A DNA stretch of 64,000 nt, from positions 5,400-69,399 of the forward strand of contig DATGFN010000066.1 in the NCBI GenBank assembly GCA_035308965.1, written 5' to 3'. Position numbers and translations under genes: made by a program. Origin of the DNA: DASYXZ01 sp035308965. GTDB lineage: Bacteria; Acidobacteriota; Terriglobia; UBA7540. The notes beneath the pieces are model-generated. The model made no database searches. It worked only from the letters and a program-made list of their open reading frames with translations, and was not told the DNA's origin. Below are positions 24,723 to 34,281 of the stretch, piece by piece. Every line of letters starts with the position of its first letter. Within the stretch, counting starts at the first letter, position 1.

Positions 24723-25490
24723 TCACCGCACCCCTTGAGCACTGTGGGAAGTTCCGCGAGGTGGGAGAGCGCGTTTAAACAAAATCAATTGGACCCAGAG
24801 CCTTATAATGTCCACCATCGTTCGGACCACGGGGACGACGCGAAAAAACTGTGAATGTCCGTGCAGGCGGGGGAAATGACTCACAGGAACTTCGACCACC
24901 CGATAGCCATGGCGCTCAATCTGGCACATTAAGTCGACACAGATCGCTCCGGTATGTGAGGTCAGCGAAATCGTGTCCAGCACCCTGCGGCGAATTAACC
25001 GGAAATCACAATCGACGTCCCTGACCTTCAATCGAAAGATTGTTTTGACGAATCGATGATAGAGATCACCGAGCACAACCCGGTGAGCCGAATCCGAACG
25101 GCTTTTTTTGAATCCCGTTACCACATCCACATCTGAAGTCAGCTTTTCGAGGAGTGTTCCTAATTCCCTTACATCATACTGGCAATCGCCGTCCGTATAG
25201 AAGACCAGGTCTTTAACCGCATGATTAAAACCGCTCTGGAGCGCCGCGCCATAGCCGCGATTTTGGGAATGCCGGACCACCCGCAAGGCGGGAAATTGTT
25301 GTCCGAGTGAGTCCAAAACTTGGGGAGTTGCGTCCGTGCTCCCATCATCCACCACGATAACTTCAAAATCCGTGGTTAGTTGCCCGAGAGTTTCGAAAGT
25401 TCGTGGTACTTGGACACGCAGATTCTCCGCATCATTAAGGGCCGGAAAAAACGCTGAAACACTGATGGAGGCGTCGGGAGGTGTGCTCAT
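24723..25490 (-). CDS. Family 2 glycosyltransferase (polyprenyl-phosphate sugar synthase type)
   Basis: 255 residues. Begins with VSAFFPALNDAENL, followed by VVDDGSTDATPQ and the acceptor/metal motif YTDGDCQYDV; the strand FRLIRRRVLD is typical of DPM1/GtrB-like enzymes. It lacks large membrane segments. As first gene of the minus-strand unit (GT2, aminotransferase, GT-C, methyltransferase) it likely makes the polyprenyl-phosphate donor used by the GT-C enzyme. The ATG at 25490 has no strong ribosome site. Confidence 0.9.
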   Translation of the reverse strand: MSTPPDASISVSAFFPALNDAENLRVQVPRTFETLGQLTTDFEVIVVDDGSTDATPQVLDSLGQQFPALRVVRHSQNRGYGAALQSGFNHAVKDLVFYTDGDCQYDVRELGTLLEKLTSDVDVVTGFKKSRSDSAHRVVLGDLYHRFVKTIFRLKVRDVDCDFRLIRRRVLDTISLTSHTGAICVDLMCQIERHGYRVVEVPVSHFPRLHGHSQFFRVVPVVRTMVDIIRLWVQLILFKRALPPRGTSHSAQGVR

Positions 25491-26057
25491 TGGTTTTCGG
25501 AATTTCTAACTGCGCCAGGGCAGCTCTTTACTTGCCCTGGTTTTCAGGCCATTCCTCCCTCGATCGCCGTTTCGAGTGCCGGGCCAGGAATATTGAGCAC
25601 GAATTGCCACCCCCTCAACGTCAGATTTAAACGGGGGAACGGTCGTAGCGGCTCGGCTCCGGGCTCTCCGAATTCAACAGGAGACCTGCGAACTCCCAGT
25701 ATTCTATATCAAGACGACTTCTGTTGATATCTTCGCAAATGCACGGACTATTTCCACTTCACATTCGATGCGCACCACCTGTACCTAAGAAATGCTTTTT
25801 CGGGTCCGATGGCCGAGTGGACGTTGAGCTTCGCCCAATTCTCAAATACTTGCCATTCGCGGGGAATTGAGGCAAAATCTCGCCCTTGCTCATGGGGGTA
25901 GTTGAGATAATAAATGGTTGGGTCGCATAGCTAAGAATCGCATCGAGTCTAGAAGACGGGCTTGGCTTTTGAGCGGTCGTCCAGCAATCGGTTGGATGCG
26001 CGCCAAAATAGGATTCCGGGACCTGGAAAAAGCATTACCTTAGAGACCAAGGATATT
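25491..26057. other. Divergent intergenic region with possible gene remnant
   Basis: 567 bp between the divergent GT2 and rmlC genes. Promoters for both are expected. The only coding-like stretch is the minus-strand remnant at 25751-25930 (listed separately). The rest shows no repeat or hairpin of note. Confidence 0.5.
25748..25930 (-). pseudogene. Possible remnant of a minus-strand protein gene
   Basis: A 60-codon open stretch without a start codon, between an in-frame TAG upstream (25933-25931) and a TAG at 25750-25748. It reads CDPTIYYLNYPHEQGRDF, then IPREWQVFENWAKLN and KAFLRYRWCASNVKWK, aromatic-rich and protein-like rather than random. I do not recognise the family. It lies just upstream of the minus-strand glycan unit, so it may be a decayed member of it. 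Confidence 0.35.
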
Positions 26058-26627
26058 ATGGGATTTCGTATTGAATCGAAGCATCTGGGGGAAGTTGTTG
26101 TATTGGTGCCGGGCGTTTACGAAGACGACCGCGGCTGGTTCATGGAGTCGTTCCGCGCGGACAGGTTCAAAGAATTAGGACTGCCGTCTGAGTACGTGCA
26201 GGACAATCATTCGCTGTCCGTGAAAGGAGTTGTGCGCGGCTTGCATTTCCAATGGGATCCCCCCATGGGCAAACTGATGCGCGTATCAGTGGGGAACGCC
26301 TTCGTGGTAGCTGTGGACATTCGCAAAGGGTCACCCACAATAGGCCAATGGTTTGGGTTGGAACTTTCATCCGGGAATAAGAAACAAGTTTGGGCCCCTG
26401 CCGGATTTGCCCGGGGGTTCTGCGCACTTTCAGACACGGTCGAGCTCCAATACAAATGTACGGGAGTTCATAATCCCCTTGGTGAATCGTCTATTCATGT
26501 CTTCGATCCGGCGATTGGAATCAGATGGCCGGAGCTCGGCGAATTTAAGCTTTCGGAGAAGGACCGCAACGCCCAGACATTGGCCAACTGGCTGGCCTCC
26601 CCAAATTCAGATAGGTTCAAATATTAG
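26058..26627 (+). CDS. rmlC: dTDP-4-dehydrorhamnose 3,5-epimerase
   Basis: 189 residues, the usual RmlC length. The cupin core has the conserved VRGLHFQWDP (H63), K73 and the tyrosine Y132 in VELQYKC, with a C-terminal half ending in LSEKDRNAQTL as in true RmlC. It catalyses the third step of dTDP-L-rhamnose synthesis in the cytoplasm. ATG 26058 has AAGGA upstream. RmlA and RmlB are encoded far downstream in the same locus (34282 and 60200), so the pathway genes are dispersed; a clear RmlD is not next to it. Confidence 0.93.
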   Translation: MGFRIESKHLGEVVVLVPGVYEDDRGWFMESFRADRFKELGLPSEYVQDNHSLSVKGVVRGLHFQWDPPMGKLMRVSVGNAFVVAVDIRKGSPTIGQWFGLELSSGNKKQVWAPAGFARGFCALSDTVELQYKCTGVHNPLGESSIHVFDPAIGIRWPELGEFKLSEKDRNAQTLANWLASPNSDRFKY

Positions 26628-27076
26628 CCAAAGCATTACGCCCTATTGAGGGCGCGTCAGCCGGGTGAAGGTTGCAATGACCTCGGTAATATTTCCAGCG
26701 AAAATTTTCCAATCGAGCGCGGAAGGTAATTGCCTTCCGCCAGAAGTTTAATTCCCGCCGGAATCCCTCTATTGGTCAAGTTAATCTGTCAAGCGGTCTC
26801 CCGAAACGCCTGTTGCGAGAGTCTTACTTAGAGGCGGCTTTACGCCGCCATATGGCGAGCCCCAAAGCAAGACCCGGGGTCCCCGCAACTCGCCTCGACA
26901 AAACCAAGTTGCCCCCCTACCTGAAGCCGTTGATCCTTGACAAATTGACCCTACTCAGACAAAATGAAGCTCCGATCGAGATTGGTTTAGGTTAGTGACA
27001 ACTCCCGCCAACGATAGCGGCGCCGAAGTGTGGCACAGTTTGTGTGTCGCGTTTGTAATTCACAGGGCGGAGCTTT
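26628..27076. other. Leader region of the polysaccharide locus
   Basis: 449 bp between rmlC and the NusG-like gene. It contains a short hairpin CGCCC..GGGCG (26639-26654) just after rmlC, a stronger hairpin GCGGAAGG-TAATTG-CCTTCCGC (26719-26740) and a fragment of a dispersed palindrome (26831-26859). A 60-codon plus-strand frame at 26813-26995 overlaps that repeat and is not credible. I could not identify an ops-type recruiting element by eye. Confidence 0.5.
26831..26859. repeat. Fragment of the dispersed palindrome found at 20159-20241
   Basis: AGGCGGCTTTACGCCGCCA, then TA, then TGGCGAG matches the reverse complement of the inner part of the element at 20159-20241, with two changed bases. 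Only the central hairpin is kept; the outer 16-bp arms are missing. Confidence 0.65.
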
Positions 27077-27670
27077 ATGCAAACGATGGGCCGGTTTCTT
27101 ACCAGCGAATCCCCCGAGCCGGACCATGGCTGGTATGCCATTTATACAAGGCACCAGCACGAAAAAACAGTCGCCCGGTTCCTATCGGATAAGGGATTCG
27201 AGACCTTCCTTCCTGTCCTCACCGTAGTCCGCCGTTGGAAGGATAGAACCAAGGAACTTTCACTCCCCCTGTTCCCCTGCTACGTTTTCCTCTGGGGAAC
27301 CCTGAGGCGCCGCATCGAGATTGTTACCACACCAGGGTTCCATAGTTTCGTCGGATTTGGCGATCAGCCGGTTTCCATTCCTCAAGAAGAGATTGAGGCG
27401 GTCCGTCAGGCGCTTACCAGCGGCTCAAGTGTTGAACCCTACCCCTTCCTACGATATGGCGACCGGGTCAGGATCAACTCAGGACCGCTCGAAGGAATTG
27501 AGGGGATTCTGCTTCGCAAGAAAAACACTTATCGGCTGGTACTTTCGGTCGAGTTGCTGGAAAAATCGGTGGCCGTGGAGGTCGATGCGTACCTGGTGGA
27601 ACGTGTGCCCAGCCGAAATAGAGCAACGATACCGAACTGGGTGGCGGCTCATACTCTCAACTCTGCCTGA
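27077..27670 (+). CDS. NusG-paralogue antiterminator (UpxY/RfaH/LoaP-type)
   Basis: 197 residues. The NGN domain is plain: WYAIYTRHQHEKTVARFL, then ETFLPVLTVVRRWKDR and LPLFPCYVFLWG, followed by the KOW motif region (GDRVRINSGPLEGIEGIL, about 127-144). Specialised NusG paralogues of this kind stand at the head of long capsule or O-antigen operons and let RNA polymerase read through terminators. Its place immediately before the export genes fits exactly. Start at 27077 has GGAG 6 nt upstream. RNA-polymerase-bound in the cytoplasm. Confidence 0.92.
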   Translation: MQTMGRFLTSESPEPDHGWYAIYTRHQHEKTVARFLSDKGFETFLPVLTVVRRWKDRTKELSLPLFPCYVFLWGTLRRRIEIVTTPGFHSFVGFGDQPVSIPQEEIEAVRQALTSGSSVEPYPFLRYGDRVRINSGPLEGIEGILLRKKNTYRLVLSVELLEKSVAVEVDAYLVERVPSRNRATIPNWVAAHTLNSA

Positions 27671-27747
27671 ATGGGAAGTACCCGGTATTAGGGGTGATTT
27701 CACCCGGATATTTAGGCTCCTAATTCCGGCGTCTTTAAGGAGGACCA

Positions 27748-28854
27748 ATGATGCGCTTCTTTTACTCTCTGGACTCAAAGCTTCATACCATCCATGGATT
27801 TGGTTATACAATGACGAAGCTGATCTCAATCTTGATTTTCGCAGTGATTTTGGGGGGCGCTTATTCGGCTTCGCGCGCTCAGGATATTGTTACACCAAGT
27901 AATACCGACTCCGTCCGTCCGACCCCCGAGCCCACTTCCGTTACTCCGGCCAAAACAGTTTCAGAAGACTACTTCATCAGCCCCGACGACGAGCTGGAGA
28001 TTTTCGTGTTGGATGTCGCCGAACTTTCGCGCACGTATCGGGTAAGTCCAACCGGAATGATTTCGGTTCCGCTGCTCACCAAACCCATCAAAGCGGCAGG
28101 CAATAGCCCGGCACAGCTTTCACAGATTATTGCCGACCAGCTCCGTGAAGCTGGCATGGTGAGTCATCCCCAGGTGACGGTTCAAGTGAAGAATTCCCGG
28201 CTTCATTCGATCGCCATCGCCGGCTCCGTTAAGAAACCGCAGATTTATTCCATTCTGGGCAAAACCACCCTGATGGACGCCTTGTCGCAGGCCGAGGGGC
28301 TGACCGACGACGCAGGGAATACCGCCATCATCACCCGGGGTGACATATCCAGCAGGTTACTGGGATTAGACACGGCCAAGGAGTCCGAACCCACGGATCC
28401 GCTAGCCAACCCTCGTACCATCGTCGTTGACCTCAAGCGGCTCATGGAGGGCGGAGATCCCAAGCTGAACTACGATCTTTACCCGGGGGACCGGGTCACC
28501 GTACAGAGAGCGGGCATTGTATATGTAGAAGGCGCTGTGAATCGTGCAGGTGGATTTGTGTTGAAGGAAGACCGGGAGCAGATGACCGTTCTTAAGGCGT
28601 TGGCTCTGGCCCAATACGTCACATCAACGGCGGATACCAAGAAGGCCGTCATCATTCGTGGGTCAGCGACGGGCCCGGGCGGAACCCAGGAAATCCCAAT
28701 TGAATTGGATAAAATGCTCAAGCGTCGTGCCAAAGATCGGGTCTTGCTGGCCAACGACATTCTCTTGATCCCAGACAGCGCCAGCAAGCGGGCTGTTCAC
28801 CGGGCGGGCGAAGCTGCGGCCCAAGCCGCGGCCCTGATGGTTTACCGCTATTAG
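27748..28854 (+). CDS. Wza-type polysaccharide export outer-membrane protein
   Basis: 368 residues. A hydrophobic export signal (LISILIFAVILGGAYSASRAQ) is followed by the polysaccharide export domain (YFISPDDELEIFVLDV and the VTVQVKNSRLHSIAIAGSVKKPQIYSI part) and at least two SLBB-like beta-grasp segments (DLYPGDRVTVQRAGIVYVEGAV). Such proteins form the outer-membrane exit pore for capsule or EPS. AAGGAGGACCA directly before ATG 27748 marks that start, although this puts 21 residues before the signal core; ATG 27811 would give a normal signal length. No lipobox cysteine is evident. Confidence 0.9.
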   Translation: MMRFFYSLDSKLHTIHGFGYTMTKLISILIFAVILGGAYSASRAQDIVTPSNTDSVRPTPEPTSVTPAKTVSEDYFISPDDELEIFVLDVAELSRTYRVSPTGMISVPLLTKPIKAAGNSPAQLSQIIADQLREAGMVSHPQVTVQVKNSRLHSIAIAGSVKKPQIYSILGKTTLMDALSQAEGLTDDAGNTAIITRGDISSRLLGLDTAKESEPTDPLANPRTIVVDLKRLMEGGDPKLNYDLYPGDRVTVQRAGIVYVEGAVNRAGGFVLKEDREQMTVLKALALAQYVTSTADTKKAVIIRGSATGPGGTQEIPIELDKMLKRRAKDRVLLANDILLIPDSASKRAVHRAGEAAAQAAALMVYRY

Positions 28855-28990
28855 TCATTTCCAACCGGCCCCGGGGAATGCGGGTGGAGATGTTCCTGGG
28901 TTCTCCCTGGCAATGGATTGATTGCAATCGAAGAGCTCGGCGTAACAGAAGTCTATTCAAAATGGAATTTTTAAACTTGAGGATGGCCCC

Positions 28991-31252
28991 ATGACGGATA
29001 ACCAAAAGTTAGGTCCCCTGAGACCAAGAGGAAGTCTGCAACGGCGTGACGATGTTCCTGACTCCGTCATCGAAGTAGTGCCGTCCGAGGTCGACACCTT
29101 CTCATCCATGAGAGCCTATTGGGATATCTTGTTCAGGCGCCGATGGGAAGTTTTGACCGTGGCTTTCGTGGTGTTAACGATCGTCGCCATCTATACATTC
29201 AAGATGAAGCCGGTATACCAGGCGACGGCGCAACTTGAGATTGACTCCGAATCACCTCTTATCCAATCACTCAAAGACCTCTCAGAAAACCTGCCGACAG
29301 ATGAGGCCTTCTTGGAAACCCAAGTCAAGGTGCTTCAGAGCGACAACTTAGCCTGGCAAACGATCCAGCAACTCGGGCTGGGGCAGAATCCCGCCTTTTC
29401 CTCCGACGCAGCCAAGCCAAGTTCCCGGAGCCTTGACCCGCGAATCTTGCGGGGCAGACTCATGAAAGAGTTCAATAACGACGTCTCGATCGCCCTGGTC
29501 CGCAACACCCAAATGGTGCAAGTCAGTTTCGAAAGTACTGATCCCGACTTGGCAGCCCGGGTTGCCAACACCCTGGTGAATAATTACAAGGATTATGACT
29601 TTCACAAGAAATATGACGCCACGCGCGAGGCCAGCGGGTGGATGGAACAGCAACTGGACGAGACGAAAGCCAATGTGGAAAAATCCCAAGAGGCGCTCGT
29701 TCAATACGAGAGAGCAAATTCAATCGTCAATGTTAGCGACAAGCAAAACGTGGTGGAACAAAGGCTGTCCGATTTGAGCAGGGATCTTAGCAACGCCCAA
29801 AGCGACCGCGAGCAAAAAGAATCGCTCTACGAAATGGTGAAGGCCAACCCGGATCAAGTCGCCCTGCTGGCGCAAAACGAGTTGCTGCAAAAACTGGAAG
29901 AGAAATACGCGGACTTGAAGAGTCAATACGTAGATGCCCTGGGCCAGTACGGGACGAATTTTCCCAAGGTCCAAAGGTTGCGGGATCAAGTGACCGAAAT
30001 CCAGTCGCTGATCGACCGCGAACGCAAGCGCACCGTGGAGCGGATCCAAAGTGATTATCATGCCGCGGTCGGCCGTGAAAAACTTGTTTCCGCTTCCGTC
30101 ACGGAACAGAAGGCCGAAGTGGGGAAAATTAACCAGCTTTTGATCCAACACAATATGCTGCAGCGGGAATTTGAAACCAACCAGCTGCTATACCAGAGCC
30201 TTAACCAGCGATTGAAGGATGCCCAGGTTTCGGCGGGACTGAAAGCGACCAACATCCACGTCGTAGATCCGGCAGTTTCGCCCTCGTTACCCATACGGCC
30301 GAAAAAAAGTCTCAATCTTCTGCTGGGTCTGATGGCGGGCCTGCTCCTGGGTATTTCCCTCGCCGTTGTGCTGGAAGGCCTGGAACATACTTCCATCAAG
30401 ACCGCCGAAGACGTGGAACGGCTATTGCCCGCGACCTGCCTGGCTCTGATCCCAATGGCCGGTTCAGGCGCGAATCGCTACGGGTACGGCCTGGCAAAGC
30501 GGGGAACAACGCCGCCATTGCAGAACCACGGGGTGGCCTTGTCGGTTCTGAAAGATCCCACTTCGCCGGTGGCCGAGGCTTACCGCGCTCTGAGAAGTGC
30601 GATTTTGTTTTCGACCGCCCCTCAACCGCCGCAGAGCATCGTGGTGACCAGCGCCCAGCCCCACGAAGGCAAAACTTCCACCTCGGTCAATGTTGCGGCG
30701 GTGCTTGCCCAGAATGGCGCGCGCGTGCTGATTATCGATGCTGATTTGCGCAACCCGGGCGTGGCCAGGGCCCTGGGAGTCACCAACAGAAAAGGTCTCA
30801 GTGGAGTCCTCACCGGCGCTTATGGAATCGACGACGCCATCGAACGGGTTGGAGAAGCAGTCAATTTGTGGGTCCTTACCGCCGGCCCTCATCCCCCCAA
30901 TCCAGCCGAACTGCTATCCTCCTCCAAAATGGAATCACTGATGGACGAATTGCGCCAGCGTTTCGACCATGTGGTGGTTGACTCTCCGCCTGTCCTTCTG
31001 GTGACCGATGCCACAGTCCTCTCCACGTTGGTGGATGGAGTTCTCCTTGTGGCGGAAAGCGGCGTGACGCCCCCCGGCGCGTTGATCCGCGCCCATCGCA
31101 CTCTCGGGATCGCGGGTGGGAGAGTCCTGGGCGTGGTCGTCAATAAAGTCGACTTGCGCAGCGGCGGCTACTACTACGGTTACTACACCAAATACTATGG
31201 CGCCTACTACGGGGCTCCCGAAAAAGAGCGCGCCAACGTCAAAGTGGAATAA
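28991..31252 (+). CDS. Wzz-type chain-length protein fused to BY-kinase
   Basis: 753 residues. First membrane span near residues 53-70 (a hydrophobic run after RRRWEVLTV), a long periplasmic coiled-coil part (about 200-420, QQLDETKANVEKSQEAL), second span near 445-465 (LLLGLMAGLLLGIS), then a CpsD/CapB tyrosine-kinase domain: Walker A QPHEGKTS (about 556-563), Walker A' IIDADLRNPG, and a C-terminal tyrosine cluster (YYYGYYTKYYGAYYG, about 727-741). It should control polymer length and assembly by autophosphorylation cycles. It follows the export gene in the same unit. Confidence 0.95.
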   Translation: MTDNQKLGPLRPRGSLQRRDDVPDSVIEVVPSEVDTFSSMRAYWDILFRRRWEVLTVAFVVLTIVAIYTFKMKPVYQATAQLEIDSESPLIQSLKDLSENLPTDEAFLETQVKVLQSDNLAWQTIQQLGLGQNPAFSSDAAKPSSRSLDPRILRGRLMKEFNNDVSIALVRNTQMVQVSFESTDPDLAARVANTLVNNYKDYDFHKKYDATREASGWMEQQLDETKANVEKSQEALVQYERANSIVNVSDKQNVVEQRLSDLSRDLSNAQSDREQKESLYEMVKANPDQVALLAQNELLQKLEEKYADLKSQYVDALGQYGTNFPKVQRLRDQVTEIQSLIDRERKRTVERIQSDYHAAVGREKLVSASVTEQKAEVGKINQLLIQHNMLQREFETNQLLYQSLNQRLKDAQVSAGLKATNIHVVDPAVSPSLPIRPKKSLNLLLGLMAGLLLGISLAVVLEGLEHTSIKTAEDVERLLPATCLALIPMAGSGANRYGYGLAKRGTTPPLQNHGVALSVLKDPTSPVAEAYRALRSAILFSTAPQPPQSIVVTSAQPHEGKTSTSVNVAAVLAQNGARVLIIDADLRNPGVARALGVTNRKGLSGVLTGAYGIDDAIERVGEAVNLWVLTAGPHPPNPAELLSSSKMESLMDELRQRFDHVVVDSPPVLLVTDATVLSTLVDGVLLVAESGVTPPGALIRAHRTLGIAGGRVLGVVVNKVDLRSGGYYYGYYTKYYGAYYGAPEKERANVKVE

Positions 31253-31408
31253 TCTTCAACCCGGCGAAAAAACATCTAAAGGTTCGCCTTACGGCGACTG
31301 GGTTCAATCGCTTCGATTAAGAAGAGTTGGTGACTGTAGGGGAAGTGATTTCACTGCCCTAAGCGTATTTCGGATTAACCTCGGTCCTGGAAGTCCTCGA
31401 AACAAAGC

Positions 31409-32755
31409 GTGACACAACTTTATTCTTCTCGTTCGACTGAATACTCACTCCGGTCAGGTTGGCGGGTCGCTCTTTTCCTGCTGACGCTTGGATTGGCCGG
31501 CCTATGGGTGGGAGTCCAGGCAGCTCGCCTTTGGGTTTCAGAAGCTCTGTGGTCGACGTTTACGGATGTAAACCTTCGCCGTGCCTTGGCCATCGATCCC
31601 GTTGATCCCAGGATTAACCGCCTCCTTGGCGCTTATCTGTGCTATACGGAAGAGCCCAATATGGTCGAAGGGCTCATGTACCTTCATCGTGCCACGGAAC
31701 TGAGCCCGTATGGATCAAGTTACTGGTATTCATTGGGTTCAGCGTGTGATTTGGCCAATGACACTGCCTGTGCCGATCAAGCGTTTGAGCGGGCCGTGCA
31801 CTTTAGCCCCGTAACCCCGCGCTTCCAGTGGGGGGCGGCCAATCACTATGTGGTGGCCGGTCAAACGGACAAAGCCTTGGCCTATTTCCATCGATTGCTC
31901 CAACTGGATCCTGGGTACGCCTGGCCTGCATTTCGAGTTTGCCTGCGGGCTACCGGCGATCCGGAGCTCGTTTACCACAAAGTAGTGCTCCCCGGGAATG
32001 ACATCAATCTGGAATTGGCTTACGTCAACTTCCTGAGCGGGGAAGCGAATAACGTGGATGCGGCCCACCAGGTTTGGACCCAGAGTCTCGTTGCGCCCCC
32101 TTCATTCCCCATCTCTGCCGCTGCGCCCTATTTCGAACGCCTGGTCAGCCTCGGCCGGGGGCAGGAAGCCAAGAGTGCGTGGCAGGATCTCGAAAGATTG
32201 AATGTAGTCCCTGGGCCCGATTCCGGCGACCGGGACAATCTAATTTATAACGGGGATTTTGAGGAATTTCCGGTAAATGCCGGATTGGACTGGCGGTTTG
32301 GCCTTGCACCTTTTCTAACCGTCGATTTCTCTGACCCCGGAGCTTACCATGGGAACCGTTGCATGCGCATGGACTTCACAATTGGCCGGAATGAGAATTA
32401 CGTCGGCCCCTATCAGTTCGTTCCGGTCGATCCCAACCGCGCGTACTTGCTACAGGCTTATGTCCGGACCCAAAACATCACCTCTGACAGTGGCCCTCGT
32501 TTTCAAGTGATTGATCCCCTGTGCCCGAATTGCCTTAATTTCCTCAGCGACACGACGGTGGGGACTACTCCCTGGCACCCGCTCACTCTAAAAATTTTCA
32601 CCGGACCCAAAACTCAGTTAATTGAAGTTGTGGTCCTCCGGGCGCGCGGTCGATCATTTCCCAACGAAATCACCGGAAGTTTTTGGATGGACTCAGTCTC
32701 GCTGAAACCCATTAGTGTTGAATCCGCGGAATTCTCGCTGAGGCCCGCACACTGA
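31409..32755 (+). CDS. Membrane-anchored TPR-like protein with C-terminal jelly-roll domain
   Basis: 448 residues starting at GTG 31409. A membrane span (about 17-37) precedes helical repeats of TPR character (RINRLLGAYLCYTEEP, LHRATELSPYGSSYWYSLGSACDLAND, TDKALAYFHRLLQLDPG, up to about 180). From about 275 a beta-rich domain (NLIYNGDFEEFP..GLDWRF, then YHGNRCMRMDF) looks like a carbohydrate-binding jelly roll (CBM4/9-like). Likely periplasmic. Its position between the Wzz-kinase and the ligase-type gene, with only 2 bp to the latter, suggests a role in polymer assembly or handling. No defined family. Confidence 0.8.
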   Translation: MTQLYSSRSTEYSLRSGWRVALFLLTLGLAGLWVGVQAARLWVSEALWSTFTDVNLRRALAIDPVDPRINRLLGAYLCYTEEPNMVEGLMYLHRATELSPYGSSYWYSLGSACDLANDTACADQAFERAVHFSPVTPRFQWGAANHYVVAGQTDKALAYFHRLLQLDPGYAWPAFRVCLRATGDPELVYHKVVLPGNDINLELAYVNFLSGEANNVDAAHQVWTQSLVAPPSFPISAAAPYFERLVSLGRGQEAKSAWQDLERLNVVPGPDSGDRDNLIYNGDFEEFPVNAGLDWRFGLAPFLTVDFSDPGAYHGNRCMRMDFTIGRNENYVGPYQFVPVDPNRAYLLQAYVRTQNITSDSGPRFQVIDPLCPNCLNFLSDTTVGTTPWHPLTLKIFTGPKTQLIEVVVLRARGRSFPNEITGSFWMDSVSLKPISVESAEFSLRPAH

Positions 32756-32757
32756 CT

Positions 32758-34125
32758 ATGCCACCTTCATCGGCGGAAGCAAGAGCCGTTCCTGTTTTAG
32801 CCGGCCCCATGGCTGATAAGAACCTCGGCACTCCGCGACTGTTCAACGTGGGGCGAGGCCTTCTGATTGCCGCCTTGATGGCAGCCCCATTGGCCTATGG
32901 CTCTGTTCAGACCTGGGCATGGGCATCCCTGACGTTGCTGGCGGTCCTTATCCTTTTTGTGTGGGGGATCGCCTGCGTCCAGCAGGGCGCGGTTAGGATC
33001 TTCTGGTCGCCCCTGTACCTCCCCGCGGGACTTTTCCTTTTTTGGGCGGTCGCTCAATACGCCGGGCACCTGACCGTTGACTACATCGGAACCCGTGAAG
33101 CTGTGGTCAAGCTCGCCACAGATTGCATTCTCTTCTTTCTCGCCGGCCAATTCTGGGCCATGGGTTCAGAAAAAAAGTGGGACGGGCTTGGAATCGCCGT
33201 CACGATCTATGCCTTCGTGATCGCCTTTCTTGCCATCGTCCAATTCTTTTCGGGACCCATTTATAACTATTGGAACTTTTGGTCGGTGAATTCCTTGTGG
33301 GGAGCGTTTGGACCTTACGTTAATCGCAATCATTACGCGGGATTGATGGAAATGTTAATCCCCCTGAGCGCCACCTATGTCCTTTCGCGACCCGAGGGGC
33401 ATCCGCAGCGAAACTTGCTGGGCTTCTCCGTCCTGCTTCCCATCGCCTCACTATTGCTGTCTGGTTCGCGGGGAGGATTTGTCTCATTGCTGGTCGAAAT
33501 CATCATCCTGGGAACGGTGCTATTCAAGGTTAGCCTGATCTCCGGCCGCCGGAGCCTGTTATCTCTCGGTATTCTCGGGGTGACTGCGGCCGCCATCCTT
33601 TTTTTCTGGATCGACCCGGGCCAAATTTCAAAGCGTCTGGAAGGCATGTTCGAATTGAAAAATGCCAACGACGCAAGTTCCGGCCACCGGGGAGAGACGG
33701 CGCTCGACACGCTTCTAATCTTACGCGATCATCCACTGACCGGGACGGGCGTGGGGAGTTTCGCAACGGCATTTCCACAATATCAAACTGTGGCCGGGGA
33801 CCCAGTCTGGGACCACGCTCATAATGATTACGCGGAGGCTCTGGCCGAAACCGGAGTAATTGGCGGGGTGCTGATCCTGGGGGCCTTGGCCATTTTTCTC
33901 AAACGCATTTCGCGATACTTGGGTGCTGGGCCAAAGAACGTGGCGGGCTGGATGCAACTGGGGGCGGCTATAGGTGTTCTCGGTATCCTCATCCACAGTT
34001 TCTTCGATTTTAATCTGCGCATCCCCGCCAATGCGGCATGGTTTGCAGTTTGCTGCGGCCTAGCGTTTGCCGGAATCCAGTCCTCCGGCCAAGCCAGGTC
34101 GAGGAGGGCTAGTCGAGCCAATTGA
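32758..34125 (+). CDS. O-antigen ligase/polymerase-family membrane protein (Wzy_C domain)
   Basis: 455 residues, about 11 membrane spans. The large periplasmic loop carries the family signature HAHNDYAEALAETGVIG (about residues 352-368) and an upstream GSRGGF motif. PF04932-type proteins either polymerise or ligate undecaprenyl-linked glycans. Because the locus has two other polymerase-like genes (38935 and 42850), this one may be the ligase or transfer enzyme. The gap to the TPR gene is 2 bp, so the two are likely coupled; a later in-frame ATG at 32809 is possible. Confidence 0.9.
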   Translation: MPPSSAEARAVPVLAGPMADKNLGTPRLFNVGRGLLIAALMAAPLAYGSVQTWAWASLTLLAVLILFVWGIACVQQGAVRIFWSPLYLPAGLFLFWAVAQYAGHLTVDYIGTREAVVKLATDCILFFLAGQFWAMGSEKKWDGLGIAVTIYAFVIAFLAIVQFFSGPIYNYWNFWSVNSLWGAFGPYVNRNHYAGLMEMLIPLSATYVLSRPEGHPQRNLLGFSVLLPIASLLLSGSRGGFVSLLVEIIILGTVLFKVSLISGRRSLLSLGILGVTAAAILFFWIDPGQISKRLEGMFELKNANDASSGHRGETALDTLLILRDHPLTGTGVGSFATAFPQYQTVAGDPVWDHAHNDYAEALAETGVIGGVLILGALAIFLKRISRYLGAGPKNVAGWMQLGAAIGVLGILIHSFFDFNLRIPANAAWFAVCCGLAFAGIQSSGQARSRRASRAN

Positions 34126-34281
34126 TGCGGGCGTGGCCGGGCCTTACCAGCCTTCTTTCTCATTTTTCCTGGTGGACTTGCGCCCAGCCACTTCAGTCTG
34201 GATTCAATGATAGGGCGGAGCTTGGGAGCGATCGGGAGCGCGCGCTCAATACTTTTATAGAATTCTCGGGAGATTAACCAC

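Noticed and set aside
26813..26995. 60-codon plus-strand frame before the NusG-like gene
   Set aside because: It starts with an uncommon codon context and reads through a dispersed palindrome fragment; no ribosome site.
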